Assembly: GCA_027972325.1 (NCBI GenBank) | Contig: JAPMOS010000196.1 | Span: forward strand, 1-56,009 | Direction of reading: 5' to 3' | Source: Paratrimastix pyriformis | Taxonomy: Eukaryota; Preaxostyla; Paratrimastigidae | Length of the DNA stretch: 56,009 nucleotides | In this document: piece by piece, positions 31,946-44,052 of the stretch | Numbering within the stretch: the stretch's first letter is position 1 | Layout: each line of letters starts with the position of its first letter | Position numbers and translations under genes: made by a program | The notes under the pieces: generated by a model | Seen by the model: the letters and a program-made list of their open reading frames with translations, nothing else | The model's database searches: none | Told to the model about the DNA's origin: nothing

Positions 31946-32277
31946 ACTCCCACCCGCCTCCCTGGTGGCGTGGAGCACCACATGGCTTACAGCCCCACTG
32001 CCTCACCACCTCCTGAGCCTGCCGACACCACCTTTGCTCTTCCTGCCATTTTGAGGAGCAAAGGGTGGGGAGGGGAGACAGGTCATGTTACCTTTCCCCC
32101 CCTCTGTCACAACACAACCACACTCGCCCGCACACAGCCCTCGCGCTGGACCCGGGCAAGGAACTCTCGGTCTACAACGCCAACCGGCGCCTGACCGCGG
32201 CCAAGCGAGGCTACGATCACCCCAAGGCCGCTACGCGCCTCTTCACTCTGGAAGATGGGTCGAGGGTGGTCGTTTCC
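31946..32277. other. Tail after the DIRS internal complementary region
   Basis: About 330 bp between the complementary region and the start of the ICR-element piece. It contains one short plus-strand open stretch (about 32,140-32,280, ALDPGKELSVYNANRRLT-like) of ordinary composition and no recognised domain. It may be DIRS 3' sequence or a fragment of a host gene. Confidence 0.4.
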
Positions 32278-32970
32278 ATGACGACGGACTTTCCTCTTTG
32301 CTCCCGTCAAGCTTGCCCTACATCTCGGGCCCAGGCTGAGAGTTGAACGGGGTATTTGCAGAGCGCCCTCGGCCGCTGGCGCTTACCTCCCAGGGGAAAA
32401 GGGAACGGCAGCCAGTGTGTCACTCTCATCGGGCGTGCGTTCGTTGCCCCGACGCTCACATCTACGCTCGTCCGTGAGTAAGGGAAGTGCTCTGTTCGCG
32501 AATCCAGACTTTGCAAAAGAGCAGGCCGTCACCAATCCGCGTGAAGCACCCCGTAACGCGACCCCGGTGCGCACGGCCGAAGTGGGGCACTCGGACGCCC
32601 TGGCCACAGAAGAGCCAACGTGTGAGTTCAGGAAGCTCACGATCTTGGGTTTGGGCATCTGGGGGGCTGTTGAGCAGCCAGTGGGTCATGGGAGCCTTTC
32701 TGGAGGGGTCCGAGGTGAGCATGACTCTTGTCCGGGCGATGTTGTCCCCAGCGAACCCCTGTGGGGGAGGTACCAGTGCCACTCCCGCCGGGTGTTGTGG
32801 GTTCAATGGGTCAGGAGAAGAGGCCGACTTCGATGACCTCACGCTCGCATCTACGCACCCAGAGTAAGGGAAATGCTCTTCCACGAAGCCAGACTTTGTA
32901 AAGAGGCACTCCGTCACAAGTTCCCAGATAACACGCGCCGAATGCCCAAGATGCGCAGCGCCCGCGTGAG

Positions 32971-33340
32971 AGGCGCAATGCCCGAGAGATGCCATGCCCG
33001 AGAGGTGCGATGCCCGAGAGGCGCAATGCCCGAGGGGTGCAATGCCCGAGAGGCGCAATGCCCGAGAGGTGCAATGCCCGAGAGGCGCAATGCCCGAGAG
33101 GTGCAATGCCCGAGAGGCGCAATGTCCGAGAGGCGCAATGTCCGAGAGGCGCAATGCCCGAGGGGTGCAATGCCCGAGAGGCGCAATGCCCGAGAGGTGC
33201 AATGCCCGAGAGGCGCAATGCCCGAGAGGCGCAATGACCGAGAGGCGCAATGCCCGAGAGGCGCAATGACCGAGAGATGCAATGCCCGAGGGGCGCAGAG
33301 CCAGGTGCAGTGCCAGAGAGGCGCAATGCCCGAGGTGCGG
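32971..33340. repeat. 16-bp minisatellite, second occurrence
   Basis: Same unit as at 23,281 (GCAATGCCCGAGAGGC with a C/T variant) but fewer units, about 22, with some GTCCGAG and GACCGAG variants. Long overlapping frames here are artefacts of the 16-bp period. Confidence 0.9.
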
Positions 33341-33376
33341 AACTCCCCCACCCCTCACACGCCGAGGGGTGGTGCG

Positions 33377-33511
33377 CGCTGCCCGCGGTGCGTCCTGCCC
33401 GCGGTGCGTCATGCTCGCGGTGCGTCATGCCCGCGGTGCGCCATGTCCGCGGTGCGCCATGTCCGCGGTGTGCCATGTCCGCGGTGCGCCATGTCCGCGG
33501 TGCGCCATGCC
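33377..33511. repeat. Second 16-bp minisatellite, expanded
   Basis: About eight units of GCGGTGCGCCATGTCC type, against four to five at 23,755. The expansion contrasts with the loss of units in the neighbouring array, so the two arrays vary independently. Confidence 0.85.
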
Positions 33512-35086
33512 CGACGGTCCCCTGGCAAATCTGTGTGGGTCCGGGGCGCGCGTTTCGCGCTGAACACAGTGACCGAAGGCAGAAACTGAGTGGTGAGTGA
33601 CGATGCCCCGCCTCTTGTGCAGACCACGTCCGAGTTCCACAGTGGTTCAAAAATGTACCCCTTGCGAGAATTTCCAGTTGAATGCCCTGAAGGCGAACTG
33701 ACGGTTCTTTGTCGTCCGCTCATGGCCGATGAGTGCCCAAGGTGCGCCCGAACGGGTGCGGGAGAGAACTTCGAGCTGTCGGAGAATGAGCATTCCGAGA
33801 TAATGCCGAAAAAGAGGGGACCCGCATGGTTTTCCAAGAAAAAAGGGGGGAGTGGGCGAAAGAAGCGGAACTAAAGAAGAATGAGCATTCCGAGCGTCCG
33901 AGAATGAGTGCAGTGCTTGGCAAACCCGCTTTGAAAGACCGCACTAGAATAACAGTGTCCAGCTCACACAAGACGAAGCGCTTGGTTGAAAGGGTGAAGG
34001 ACTGCCAGAGAATGAGACTCAAAATGAGGTCCCAATGAGGGACGAACGCAAATCCAAACAGACTTGCGCTACGCCAGAACGTGTCGTCTTTGTGTTAAAC
34101 CAATCAGAGACCTCAAAGAGACGCCTCATCCGACCCCTCGCAATGAGTATTTCTCGCATGCAGCGCTGGAGTGAAGCGCCCGTGAAAACGAGCGGCGGCG
34201 TTCGAAGAAATCGAACACAAAACTGCAGCCACAGTACTGCATTTCACCAGCCATGTCGTCGGGTGTGAAATCAGGACCCAAGTTCAAACCAGCACGTTCA
34301 AAGCTGCAAGCAGTCTGTATAAAAAACGGTAATGTTTGTTCTTTCTTCGTGCTGGTTTTTGTTTGTTTTCGTTCATTTGAGAACAAGGAACAGAGTTTTT
34401 CCACGTCTGTCTCTTCTGGAAGAGCAAATACCAGGAATCAACACAGACCCGAGAGGGTTGGTGGGAGGCCGGGGCCTCCGATCATTCTCCAATCACCTCA
34501 CAAGACCCAGCGGGTCACAAGTCCGTTTCAGCCGGCAAACGACGAACAAGCACGAGGATAACAACTGCGGGGGGAACCCCGAAGAACCCCGAGTGCCAAC
34601 TGATACATGAGCGGGAGGTCGCGATAATGCACCACCGAAGTGGCGCGGAAGCGAGTGCGCGTGAGCCAAAGGGCACCGCCCACCGTTCCCAAGCAGAGCG
34701 CAGATCTTTTCCAGAGCTCGTTGAAGCTTGAAAGCGACATTGTCAAAACAGATGAGGTCGATCATCCAACCCCCGCTCCCGAGGACAATAATGATGCAGT
34801 TTTCTTTGACTTCAGAGTGCCCAATAAGCTATGAAAAATGAGTCCGAGAGGACCGAGAAAATAGAGAACTCCGGGATAAAGGATTGCGTTGCGATTTGCT
34901 TAGTGCGCAAAAGGACGAGTCGACTGCCGGCACTGACATGACATGTCAAATTCTTTTGATAAAATTTTTGGATGTCAGTGCCGTTTTGCGTGCTTGCTGT
35001 GCAAGTGTTCACTCTTTCTTGGTTTGGGTTTGTTTGGGGCTATCCCACGAAGGCTGTCCCTCGTTCTCCGAACTCGTGAAGGAGAA

Positions 35087-35743
35087 AGGAAGGTGCACAT
35101 GGGTGCTGCGACTGGTGTGTCACACAATGAGGAAGGAGAGAGAACATTCCGACGGACTTTCCCTCTGCTGCTGCCAAGGCAGTCGGCCCCCCTGTCGCGC
35201 CTGAAAGTTGACGGGGTATTTCTCGGCCGGTACGGCTGTTTGTGGGGTGCCCGGGGAGACTGGATGGCCAATGTGAGCTCGACCCAAGGTGGTCACCATG
35301 TGCAGGGTCGCGAGGTTGTGACGCTCCCTCCGTGCGCGATGGTCAAAGGAAGTGAACCCCTTCCGCATGAACGGTACAATGCGGGAAAGTGCATCCCCCG
35401 GGACTTGACAACCTGGTAGTAATTGCCCCAACTGTTAGCTGATGTGAAGCTGAAGAATGCTGCCGGACCGTTGGGGGACTCGGGGGGGGGGGGGGGGGGG
35501 TGAGGAGCCCTGTTCCAGGGTTTCTGTGGACGCTATAGACGTTGAGATTTCTATAGAAAAAAGCCCGACGCTCTGGCCTCCGGGTTTTCGTGGACAGACC
35601 CTCCCCACTCGGCCTGTCTGTAGTCCCAAATCCTCCTTGCTTCGCTTTCACCTTGCATCACCCTGACGCACTTCCTCCTCCTTTTTTCGAGAGAAAACGT
35701 CGAGCCTCTTTTTCTCTAATTTCGGATCATAAAGAGAACCAGT
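35087..35743. other. Region between the partial ICR element and the gene-family fragment
   Basis: The first ~140 bp (to about 35,230) are a diverged match to ICR-element interior near 22,492-22,650, suggesting an older copy into which the partial one landed. A G run of about 18 bases lies at 35,487-35,504. One plus-strand open stretch (about 35,090-35,419) has no recognised domain. Nothing else is supported. Confidence 0.4.
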
Positions 35744-36247
35744 TTAATTACTTTCGTCTCCGTCTTGGGGATTGGCGTTGTAGTCGTTGTTGCCAGTGTC
35801 GTCATCCGACGGAGGGTAGTCCTTATCGCCGACAAACCATTCATCTTCGTCATCTTCGTCATTCATCTTCGTCATCATCTTCGTCATCATCTTCGTCATC
35901 TTTCGGCACGGATTCCGGCACGGGTTCGGGCTCAGCCACAAGGACAGGAAGGGGCAGAGGAAGGGGCCCAGTTAAGAGGAAGTCCCAAAGGGTAGGAAGC
36001 TCGCGCGCGCAGGTGCTGGTGCGGAACTTGTGGCACTGAATCGACCAGTCATAGGTCTTCCGTTCGTCCGCGGAGAGAGAGAGGTATTCACGTTCGCAGG
36101 CCAGGAATACCTTGGGGAACTGTTCTCCGTAGTAGTCAGTGCGCTCCAACAGGGAACGGTCACGAAGAACCCCCCTGAGGTAGAAGGGGTAAGAGCGTTC
36201 CCAGAGGACGATCTCATCGAGCCTCATCGGGCCCTCGATGGGGTGGT
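35744..36247 (-). pseudogene. 3' part of gene-family member III, cut off by an ICR element
   Basis: Minus-strand coding match to family member I: MRLDEIVLWERSYPF, LRDRSLLERTDYYGEQFPK, FLACEREYLSL and ADERKTYDW correspond closely to the same blocks at 46,560-46,740. The tail is longer and very acidic (DDEDDDEDDDEDE). The match stops exactly at the ICR element start (36,248), and resumes for the 5' part at 44,230. The product is unrecognised. Confidence 0.7.
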
Positions 36248-36272
36248 TGGTGGGATAGCCGAGTAATCTCTT

Positions 36273-36402
36273 CCCCAAACAAACCCAAACCAAGAAAGAG
36301 TGAACACTTGCACAGCAAGCACGCAAAACGGCACTGACATCCAAAAATTTATCAAAAAGAATTTGACATGTCATGTCAGTGCCGGCAGTCGACTTGTCCT
36401 TT
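36273..36402 (+). repeat. Left inverted terminal repeat of ICR element copy 3
   Basis: 130 bp, the exact inverse of 44,053-44,182. Both carry the copy-specific variant AAAAATTTATCAAAAAG and the change to GACTTGTCC, whereas both repeats of copy R carry AAAATTTTATCAAAAG and GACTCGTCC. Confidence 0.88.
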
Positions 36403-37912
36403 AAGCATAAGCCCATTCGGACGACGACACGCCAGCCACCGACGCAGAGAAAGGTGGGAAGGGAGTCAGTACCGCGCAACGCAGTAAAAACAATCCAGTT
36501 GGGAGTCAAAGCTCCCGAAGGTTTCAATGAAAACGAAGAAGAGAGATTCATGATCAACCATGCGAACCCCAAACATCTCCTCAAGCGGGTCGCGCCCCGC
36601 CCCGGGGGGTGCACGTCTAGTCAGGGAAAGAGGAGGCTGGAGAAAACCCCGACGCACCGCTGTAACCGGTCAGGAAAAACAGGTGGGAGAGAAGAAGCCA
36701 AACAAAAGGAGGGGCGAAACCTTCAAAGGCCCCGAGGGCACCGAGTCTTCCCGTACTCGGCACCCTCCATAGGGAATCCTTCCCTCAACGGGTCGGACCC
36801 CCGGCAAATAAAAACAACGAAGAAGATCGGACAAAACAGCGAGAGGACTCGTTGTCCGACATGCCGCGGGCCAAAGGCACGCGTCGAGAGAAATGCAGAG
36901 CACGACGGAGCCGCGACAGGCACCTTGCCTCGCAGATCCCAGGAGGGTTCTCGCCCCCGTGCTCGCGGCTCCTTCGTCACCAGTCGCCGACCGGCGCCGG
37001 TGAAGCGGTGGAGGCACCCTTGCCGTGCAGGCGTCGAATTCTGTATAAAGAACCCAAGCCCCCACCAAAAACGCAAACCCCGAAGGGAGAGAGAGCACAA
37101 AAGGTGACGTATCGATCGCCACTTCAGGGTGCTCAACAAATATCCCTCCCGCGAGAGGGAGGTGTGCGGTGGGGTGAGCGCGGTGGTTCACGGGCACAAC
37201 GCCCACGATGAAATCACATGAGCTGTTGTCAAAACAGAACAGACGACGGTGAATAACAAACCCCGACCCCCCCGCATTCTGAATGTGGAGGATGCATGGT
37301 GCCCACCACGACCATGGTAAAGCCACACAGTTGTGCCACAACAAAACGAAAACGGGGGTGAAAGATAACACCCCGCAGCAGTTCCTCGAGCTGTTGCCCA
37401 TTCAGAACAGAAAAGGAGGAAGACAACACCCCACACCGCTATGAAGGTGCATGATGGATGTCTTAAGAGTACAACGAGCAGGATGACCATAGGCTGTTGT
37501 TCAAGCAAAGTAGCTGGGGGTGAATGACCACAACTCCCCCACCATGAATGCCCAATCACATCAGACGAGGGTGAATGAGGGTGCATGAAGGGTGGTGTCT
37601 CAAGATCAAAAGGCCCCGACGAGACCCCACACATTGTTGTCAAAGGGAACCAAACAAGGTTGAACAACAGCCACACTCGCCTCCCCCACGAGGCAGCCCT
37701 CCTGACTTGTCAATCAGATTGTCGGGTTGAACAGGCAGCAGTACAGCCAAGGGAGCACGTACGAAGATTGCGCTGCGAAGACAAAATGCCCACCATCATT
37801 CATGACCATGGGGTACACGTTGAGTCGAAGCTTCGCGGGGGAAAGCAGCAACAAACAAACCCAGTGCCACTCGTCAGGCAGGGAGGTGGGTGGGAGACTT
37901 GTCTTGGTTTGG

Positions 37913-38018
37913 GTTTGTTTGGGGAAGAGATTACTCGGCTATCCCACCATTCTCCTTCACGAGTTCGGAGAACGAGGGACAGCATTCGTGGGATAGCCCC
38001 AAACAAACCCAAACCAAG
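37913..38018. repeat. Internal complementary region of ICR element copy 3
   Basis: Same design as at 20,064: inverse of the left tip up to 37,949, then inverse of the right tip from 37,950, framed by the inverted G-rich arms. One base in the right-tip half differs from copy R (GCATTCGTGGG versus GCCTTCGTGGG). Confidence 0.85.
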
Positions 38019-38479
38019 AAAGAGTGAACACCATACCAAAGGAATAGCTTTCCCCCCGCACTCTACGTGACCCGGCTAACGGGATGCTCCGCCCAACACT
38101 CTTGGCCGATGAGCCGGCTCTACGGATACCCATCCTGATGTTGGGAGTGCGCGTGCCGGAGGGCCAGAACGAGCATCAAACAGCTGAGAGGTGGTACACA
38201 CTCCACAGTGTCCCCCCGCGTGTGTCCGGGGTCGCTCCCCAAAGGTGCCGAGTGCTGTCACTGCTTCCGACAGACAAGAAGGCATCAGTCGATGCGAGAG
38301 CAGGCATGAAACATCGAGCATCACACTGCCCCAGCAAAGCCCCACTCTGATGGTGCTGGTGTGGTGATTCTGGCCTGAATGCGCTGGTGTGGGTGTGATG
38401 CTGCTGCTGGAGTGAGAATGAACACCAGGAGGCATATGGGCACACAGGCCCGCCCCCAGACGCCTCGCCACGCAGCTGT

Positions 38480-38970
38480 CCTGGTGTGCCAGGGCGCATT
38501 CAGGGGCATGATGAGCACACAGGCCCGCCCCGACAGAACACCACTCTGGTGGTGCTGGGTGATGGTGTTGGTGTTGCTGCTGCTGGTGTGAGAATGCACA
38601 CCAGAGGGCATGTGGGCACACACAGGCCCGCCCTGAGACGCCTCAAGCAGTCAAGCAGCTGTCAGGACGCATTCAAGGGCATGATGAGCACACAGGCCCG
38701 CCCGAAAAGTCACCACACTGGTGGTGCTGATGATACTGTTGGTGTGAGAGTGTACACCAGGGGACATGTGGGGCACACTCCGGCCCGCCCCCAGACGCAT
38801 CAAACAGATGTCCTGGTGTGCCAGGACCCATTCAAGGCATGATGAGCACACAGGCCCGCCCTGAGCAACGCCACACTGATGGTGCGTGTGCTGGTGGTGG
38901 TGCTGTGATGATGCTGCCGGTGTGAGAGTGCATCCAAGGGGCATGTTGGGCGCACTCAGGCCCGCCCCCT
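38480..38970. repeat. Irregular repeats in ICR element copy 3
   Basis: Blocks with GGCATGATGAGCACACAGG recur near 38,500, 38,680 and 38,840, equivalent to 20,560-21,210. The array is slightly shorter here. Frames across it are not genes. Confidence 0.6.
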
Positions 38971-39259
38971 GATGAACATACCGGGGCATGAACAGGTGCA
39001 AGCCCCTCAAGTGCATAGCACCAATTTTTCCCGGTGTTGGTGTACCCACGGGCACCGCATCCGAACATACCACGGATCGCCCTCCTGAAAAAACCAGCGG
39101 TGCATGCATGCCATCGTCACGGTGTTGGTGAGTCAACGTACACACCGAGGCAGAGGGGCATCCGGAAATCCAACGGAGCGCCCTCATGAGAAAACCCGCG
39201 GTGCGGGCACGTAAACGAGCAGATACGCGCTGAAATCACACAAGGGTCCCAGTGTTGGG

Positions 39260-40320
39260 CATAGCAGGTCACTTAAGCTAAACTAAACGCGATGTTACGC
39301 ACGATACGTGGGTTTTTTACCCGACGGGGTGTCCGATTTTTTTCGGGGAGGCTGCGGAAGACCGAATCGGACCTCCGACCCTATAGGGGGGTTATTCCGG
39401 CAGGTCTTCCGGAGATATCCACCATTCCCGAAAATCGTGTCTGACCAACCCCTCCGGGGTTATAGCCACCGCAAAATGGGTGGTTTCCGCAAATCCCCAG
39501 GGTGACCCCGTAACACGAATTCGCGTTGGGTACCCTGAAACGCATCCGAGGTAGCCACTCGATCGGGATGGTGGTGGAGCGTCATTCGAGTACCTGGAGT
39601 GCACCCTCGCAAAAATTTTCCTGGGGTCGATTCGGGGCAAAACGCGTTTTCGCCCTATACAAACTTGTGCGGCTATTACCCGTCCCATAACCGGCGGGGA
39701 TGGAACCCCGATACGCGCCCAGGGGGCCCCCACCATGGGGCCGGGGTTTCCGCAAGCTAGATCGGCCACCGCGATGACACCGCGATCAGGACGGCCTCCG
39801 GAGCGTTGTATGACTTGTGATTGACGCGGTCGACCATACCCCGAATTCAAAATTTGAATTTTCAAAATCCGAGGTAGCCACTCGATCGGGATGGTGGTGG
39901 AGCGTCATTCGAGTACCTGGAGTGCACCCTCGCAAAAATTTTCCTGGGGTCGATTCGGGGCAAAACGCGTTTTCGGCCTATACAAACTTGTGCGGCTATT
40001 ACCCGTCCCATAACCGGCGGGGATGGAACCCCGATACGCGCCCAGGGGGCCCCCACCATGGGGCCGGGGTTTCCGCACGCTAGATCGGCCACCGCGATGA
40101 CACCGCGATCAGGAGTCGTCATGTTACGTAGATCGCGTTTATGAAACGCGTGTGGCTATCACCCCGGTCGAACCGCCCATAGAAATTCGCGCGGAGTTTT
40201 TATGGGTTGTCCAGGACCCATATGGGTTCGATTCCGCACTTGAAACCGCGATTTGATTTCATGTATCACGTTTTCAAAATTAAGCGAAATTCTCGCGTTT
40301 AGCTTAAGTGACCTGCTATG
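39260..40320. mobile_element. Non-autonomous DNA transposon with 24-bp inverted repeats
   Basis: 1,061 bp bounded by perfect 24-bp inverted repeats beginning CATAGCAGGTCACTTAAGCT. Comparison with copy R shows it sits after GTTGGG of the ICR element, next to a loss of about 140 bp of that element, and no clear target duplication is visible. It encodes no protein. Inside are two direct copies of a 248-bp segment (39,544-39,791 and 39,867-40,114), nearly identical, separated by a short AT-rich palindromic stretch (GAATTCAAAATTTGAATTTTC). The superfamily cannot be assigned. Confidence 0.8.
39544..40114 (+). repeat. Two 248-bp direct repeats inside the transposon
   Basis: Copies at 39,544-39,791 and 39,867-40,114, offset 323 bp, start ATCCGAGGTAGCCACTCG and end CACCGCGATCAGGA. 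They differ at only a few bases (for example GCCCTATAC versus GGCCTATAC), so the duplication is recent. Confidence 0.85.
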
Positions 40321-41710
40321 GTGACAGCGCACACGGGATCGGAAGAGAACCCATTGAGGAACGACGTGCAACTATGAGGCTTGCTGGCGGTCAGTGAATT
40401 CTCTCCAATCTCTAGACCTAGCAGTGCCGAAATCCCAAAGTTGTTTCTGACCTGACCGCCAGCTTGTTGGGACCTCTCGATCCCCGAGCGTGGGACCCGT
40501 GGGTGCACAAGTATGCGCGCGTCCCTGACGTCTCACAGTTTGTTGTTGTTTCTGACCCTGTACGGTCTGTGTGAGGGTGTGGGCGCAGACAAACACAGGC
40601 CCGCCCAACCAAATGCTCTCAGTATAGTTCGCGTCCGTGTGTGAAGTGTGATCCCACTCCAGGCAGGACAGCACCGCAGAGCACCGAGTAGGGGAGCAGA
40701 AATACTATGGAATAATGCCACCCGGCTGTGGGCAAGGCGGACAAGTGCACTGTTCTCAGCCTTGCCTGTGAATGGACAGAGTGACCCCAAGCAGGAGTGA
40801 TCGTGATGGGTCCAAGACAGGGATGCTCGCCCTCCGGGACGGAGCCGCCCCATCATGGCCCTCGGAGGTGGGGATGGGATGAGCCGGAATGATGGGCAGG
40901 GACTGGAAGGTGTACGTGGGTGCTGAGGGCACGCACTCGGAGGAGGGAGAGTGCGCAGAGATCACGAGTGGTGTTTCACCCAAGAGGGCGGAGAGAGGAT
41001 GCGACGACAGACTTTCCTCTCTGCTCCCGTCAAGCTTGCCCGACGTCTCGTGCCCAGGCTGAGAGTTGAACGGGGTATTTGGAGAGCGCCCTCGGCCGCT
41101 GGCGCCTAGTCCCACCACCCTTCGCCGGGTGGAAGCTGCGGCTGCACCACCTTCATTTGGGGCCCCACTTGTAGAGCGCCGGACCCCTGGGGCGCTCCTC
41201 CCGTGCCCCCAATGGGGGTCCCAAAGGGAACGGCCGCCAGTGTGTCAGTCTCATCGATCGGGTGTAGGGGACGAGGACGTGCGTTCGTTGACCCGATGCT
41301 CACATTTTGCAAAGGAGCAGGCAGTCCCCAATCCGCGCGAAGAACCCCGCAACGAGACCCCGATGTGCATGGCCGAAGTGGGGCACTCGCCCCTTTCAGC
41401 ATGGATGCCCTGGCCACAGAAGAGCCAACGTGTGAGTTCAGGACGCTCACGATCTTGGGCTTGGGCAACTGAGGAGTTGTTGAGCAGCCCGTGGGTCATG
41501 GGAGCCTTTCTGGTGGGGTCCGCGGTGAGCATGACTCTTGTCCGGGCGATGTTGTCCCCCGGGAGGAACGGTACCAGGGACACTCCCGTCGGGTGTTGTG
41601 GGTCCAATGGGCCAGGAGAAGAGGACAACTGCGATGACCTCACGCTCGTCTCTACGCACCCAGAGTCAGGGAAGGGCTCTTTCACGAAGCCAGACTTTGT
41701 AACGAGGCAC
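40321..41710. other. ICR element copy 3 interior shared with copy R
   Basis: Conserved with 21,900-23,200 of copy R. A plus-strand frame from 41,066 runs for 350 codons, but the matching region of copy R does not preserve it and its composition is not protein-like, so no gene is called. Confidence 0.45.
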
Positions 41711-42985
41711 TCCGTCACACGTTCCATTCTCCTTCACGTGTGTCGGGTACCTGACCGCTCACATTTTTGCAAAAGGGGGGAGCCAGTCCCCAGGCCAGAT
41801 GCAGACCCCCGTCACGAGGGGGTGGACAACCCTGGTGTGCATGGTCGAAGTAGAGAACTCGACAGTGGGGCCTATGTGTGTGTCCTGGAAGCTCGCGATC
41901 CTGGACTTGAGGAAAGACAGACCCGTTCCCTAGAACACGTCTCCTCCTCTTGGGGGACATCTGTTAGATCAGGCCCTTCCCCCAGGGGAACGTCATGCTC
42001 ACCCGGTCCCGCGCGGGGTGGTGGCCCAGGCATGTCGAGCACACGATGCTTCCCTCCTAAACGTATTTCGTGTGAAAGAGCAACGGGGGGTGTTTCCCTC
42101 GGTTCCGAAAGAGTATAAGACCTCTGAAACGTGGTGTGGCGACCGCCATGGTTCCATGTGGGACATGGAGTCCGGACCGAGTCATCGTGTCTCCGATCCG
42201 AAACCGGGGAGTTGGCTGCTCCCCTGGTGCGCGCCCAAAATAGATGAAGCTCCTCTCTTGCAACCGCCAGTGTGTGTTGAAGAGGGAGAAGCTCGCAGTG
42301 TGCGTTGTTGTAAAATCCTGCGAGTTGTGCCGCAGGAACGTGCGCGCCTGTGTGCCCGCAGATCATCAGGGCCATGAGTCGGCTCCCTGGTCGAACGGTG
42401 CGTGGTGGACATGGGACCTCCTGCCTTGCCCCGCGACAACATGGGCTCCGCGACAACACGGCCACGCGAAGATGGGAGGTTTGCCCTCTGGCACAAAGAA
42501 TGGCCACGGAATGAAGAGGGCGACGTGAAGATGCCAAGTGCAGACCCACAAGACAACTGGTCGATTGTTCAGAAGTGACTCGGAGCGTTCGCTATATTCT
42601 CCCTCCCGAGCGACCAGGTCAATCAACCCCAGATGGAAGACCGGCTTGAGAAGAACTTGAGCGCGAAATGAGTTGCGCGCGTGACCAGTAATCGTGCGAA
42701 TTTCAGAGTCACACGTGGACTAAACGCTGATAGCGGAGGTCATCCACTGACGTGGGCCCAGAGCGAGTGCACGGGCGTCCCTCGCCGGATAACCGTTGAC
42801 CCAGCATTCCATTCATCTCATTGTTCGATCCTGAAAAACCCATGAAGGATTTTGGCCTGAAATATTTGCCAACCAGGTGTTTCGACAGACTGAGTGGCTC
42901 CGCAGAGTCTGAGACATGGCCAGAAGAGAGACCACCAGCATTTCCGAGATCCTCTAAGCCGCCTGTCAAATGACACTGGTGATGA

Positions 42986-43222
42986 AATTCCTTCAAAGGA
43001 ATTGAACAGACTGTATGAAAAAGCTTGTTGTTGTGCCAAACGAGCACCGTGGGGTCGAACGAACAGAGTATCGAACTGATTCGTCAGCCCTTTCAACCGC
43101 AAAGTCAAATCGACCAGTGAATAAATTCCTTCAAAGGAATTAAACAGACTGTACAACAGAGGTTGCTGGCGTGTCGAACGAGCCCCGTGGGGCCGAATGA
43201 GCAGAGTATCAAACTGATTCGC
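42986..43222. repeat. Two tandem ~139-bp repeats in ICR element copy 3
   Basis: AAATTCCTTCAAAGGAATT begins units at 42,986 and 43,125. Each continues with AACAGACTGTA, then AACGAGC-CCGTGGGG and a GAGTATC-AACTGATTCG end. The starting word is itself an inverted repeat. Not found in copy R. Confidence 0.7.
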
Positions 43223-44052
43223 TCAAAACGTGACGTGGTGGTCTGGTGGGTCTGTCAGTGAACGTATGTATCAAGGTTGCTTTGAAACTGAACCGACACC
43301 TCAAGCAGGCATCCTTCGTCCCGAAGCAATGAGTATTCCAGCGCATGTCACGGTGACCAGGCACCAACGAACAGTGCCATTCCAAAGGAAACTGGGGTGA
43401 TACCCCAATCGAAAGTCTTTGCGGAGGATGGCGCAAATTGGCCCAAGCCCAACGAGCTCAGCCAGTTCAAAGTTGCACGCAGGACGGTCACGAAAACGGA
43501 ATAAAGACTATCTTTCTTTGCTTTTCCGTTTTGGTTTTTTCTGATCTTTGTTTGGAAGTTTTTGTTTCCTTCCGTTTTTGGTTTGTAAAAAACAAAATAT
43601 AAAGCGAGTGCTATTGTGACGCCACAGACCCGGAAAGGAGGACCCAGATTCTGAGATTCCAGGTGATTCTTCTCCAGTCCGTCCGGGAAAGTTGAAAGGC
43701 CGGCAAAAGGGCCTGTAACCCTCACAAAGTAAAACGCGGCGACCCACAAGGAGGTGGGAAGAGAGAGACGCGATGAGTTGATCAATGAGATCAGTCGTTC
43801 AAGGCTACAAGGCAGGGGTTGAAAAGTGACAAGGCGGCCTTGAAAAATCAATTGAAATAAGGCCAGCACTTTCAGAGCGCCAAAGGAGCGGCACGTTGAC
43901 ATCTCTTAGATCATTCCAAAAGTCAACCCAACTCGACGAAACAAAATGCAAGGTCTTCAGAGCTTTCGAGTAACTATTCGAAAATTCTTGAAAAAGCATA
44001 GAAACCCGAAAACCCGGGAATAAAAGATGCGTTGCGATTTGCTTATTGCGCA

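Larger units (their letters stand above)
25615..32277 (+). mobile_element. DIRS retrotransposon (copy 2)
   Basis: Gene order is gag-like, RT-RNase H-methylase, then tyrosine recombinase, as in DIRS elements, which copy through RNA and insert a circular DNA by a tyrosine recombinase instead of an integrase. The left end (25,615-25,691) is repeated in reverse complement at 31,824-31,900, directly followed by a second block (31,901-31,941): together these form the internal complementary region. The right terminal repeat predicted from that region is not seen before ICR-element sequence starts at 32,278, so the right end is missing. All coding parts are recognisable, but it is broken in several places. 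It looks young because it closely matches copy 1. Confidence 0.88.
32278..35086 (+). mobile_element. Partial ICR element (right part only)
   Basis: Begins inside the element at the point equivalent to 22,573 (GACGACGGACTTTCC) and runs to the normal right tip at 35,086. It is nearly identical to copy R over this span, differing mainly in the lengths of the two minisatellites. The left part and the internal complementary region are absent. Confidence 0.85.

Noticed and set aside
36373-37107. 244-codon frame within the left unit of ICR element copy 3 as a gene
   Set aside because: It starts in the terminal repeat, is basic and low-complexity, and the equivalent frames in copies L and R are not preserved.
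41066-42118. 350-codon plus-strand frame in ICR element copy 3
   Set aside because: Not preserved in copy R, atypical composition, no domain.
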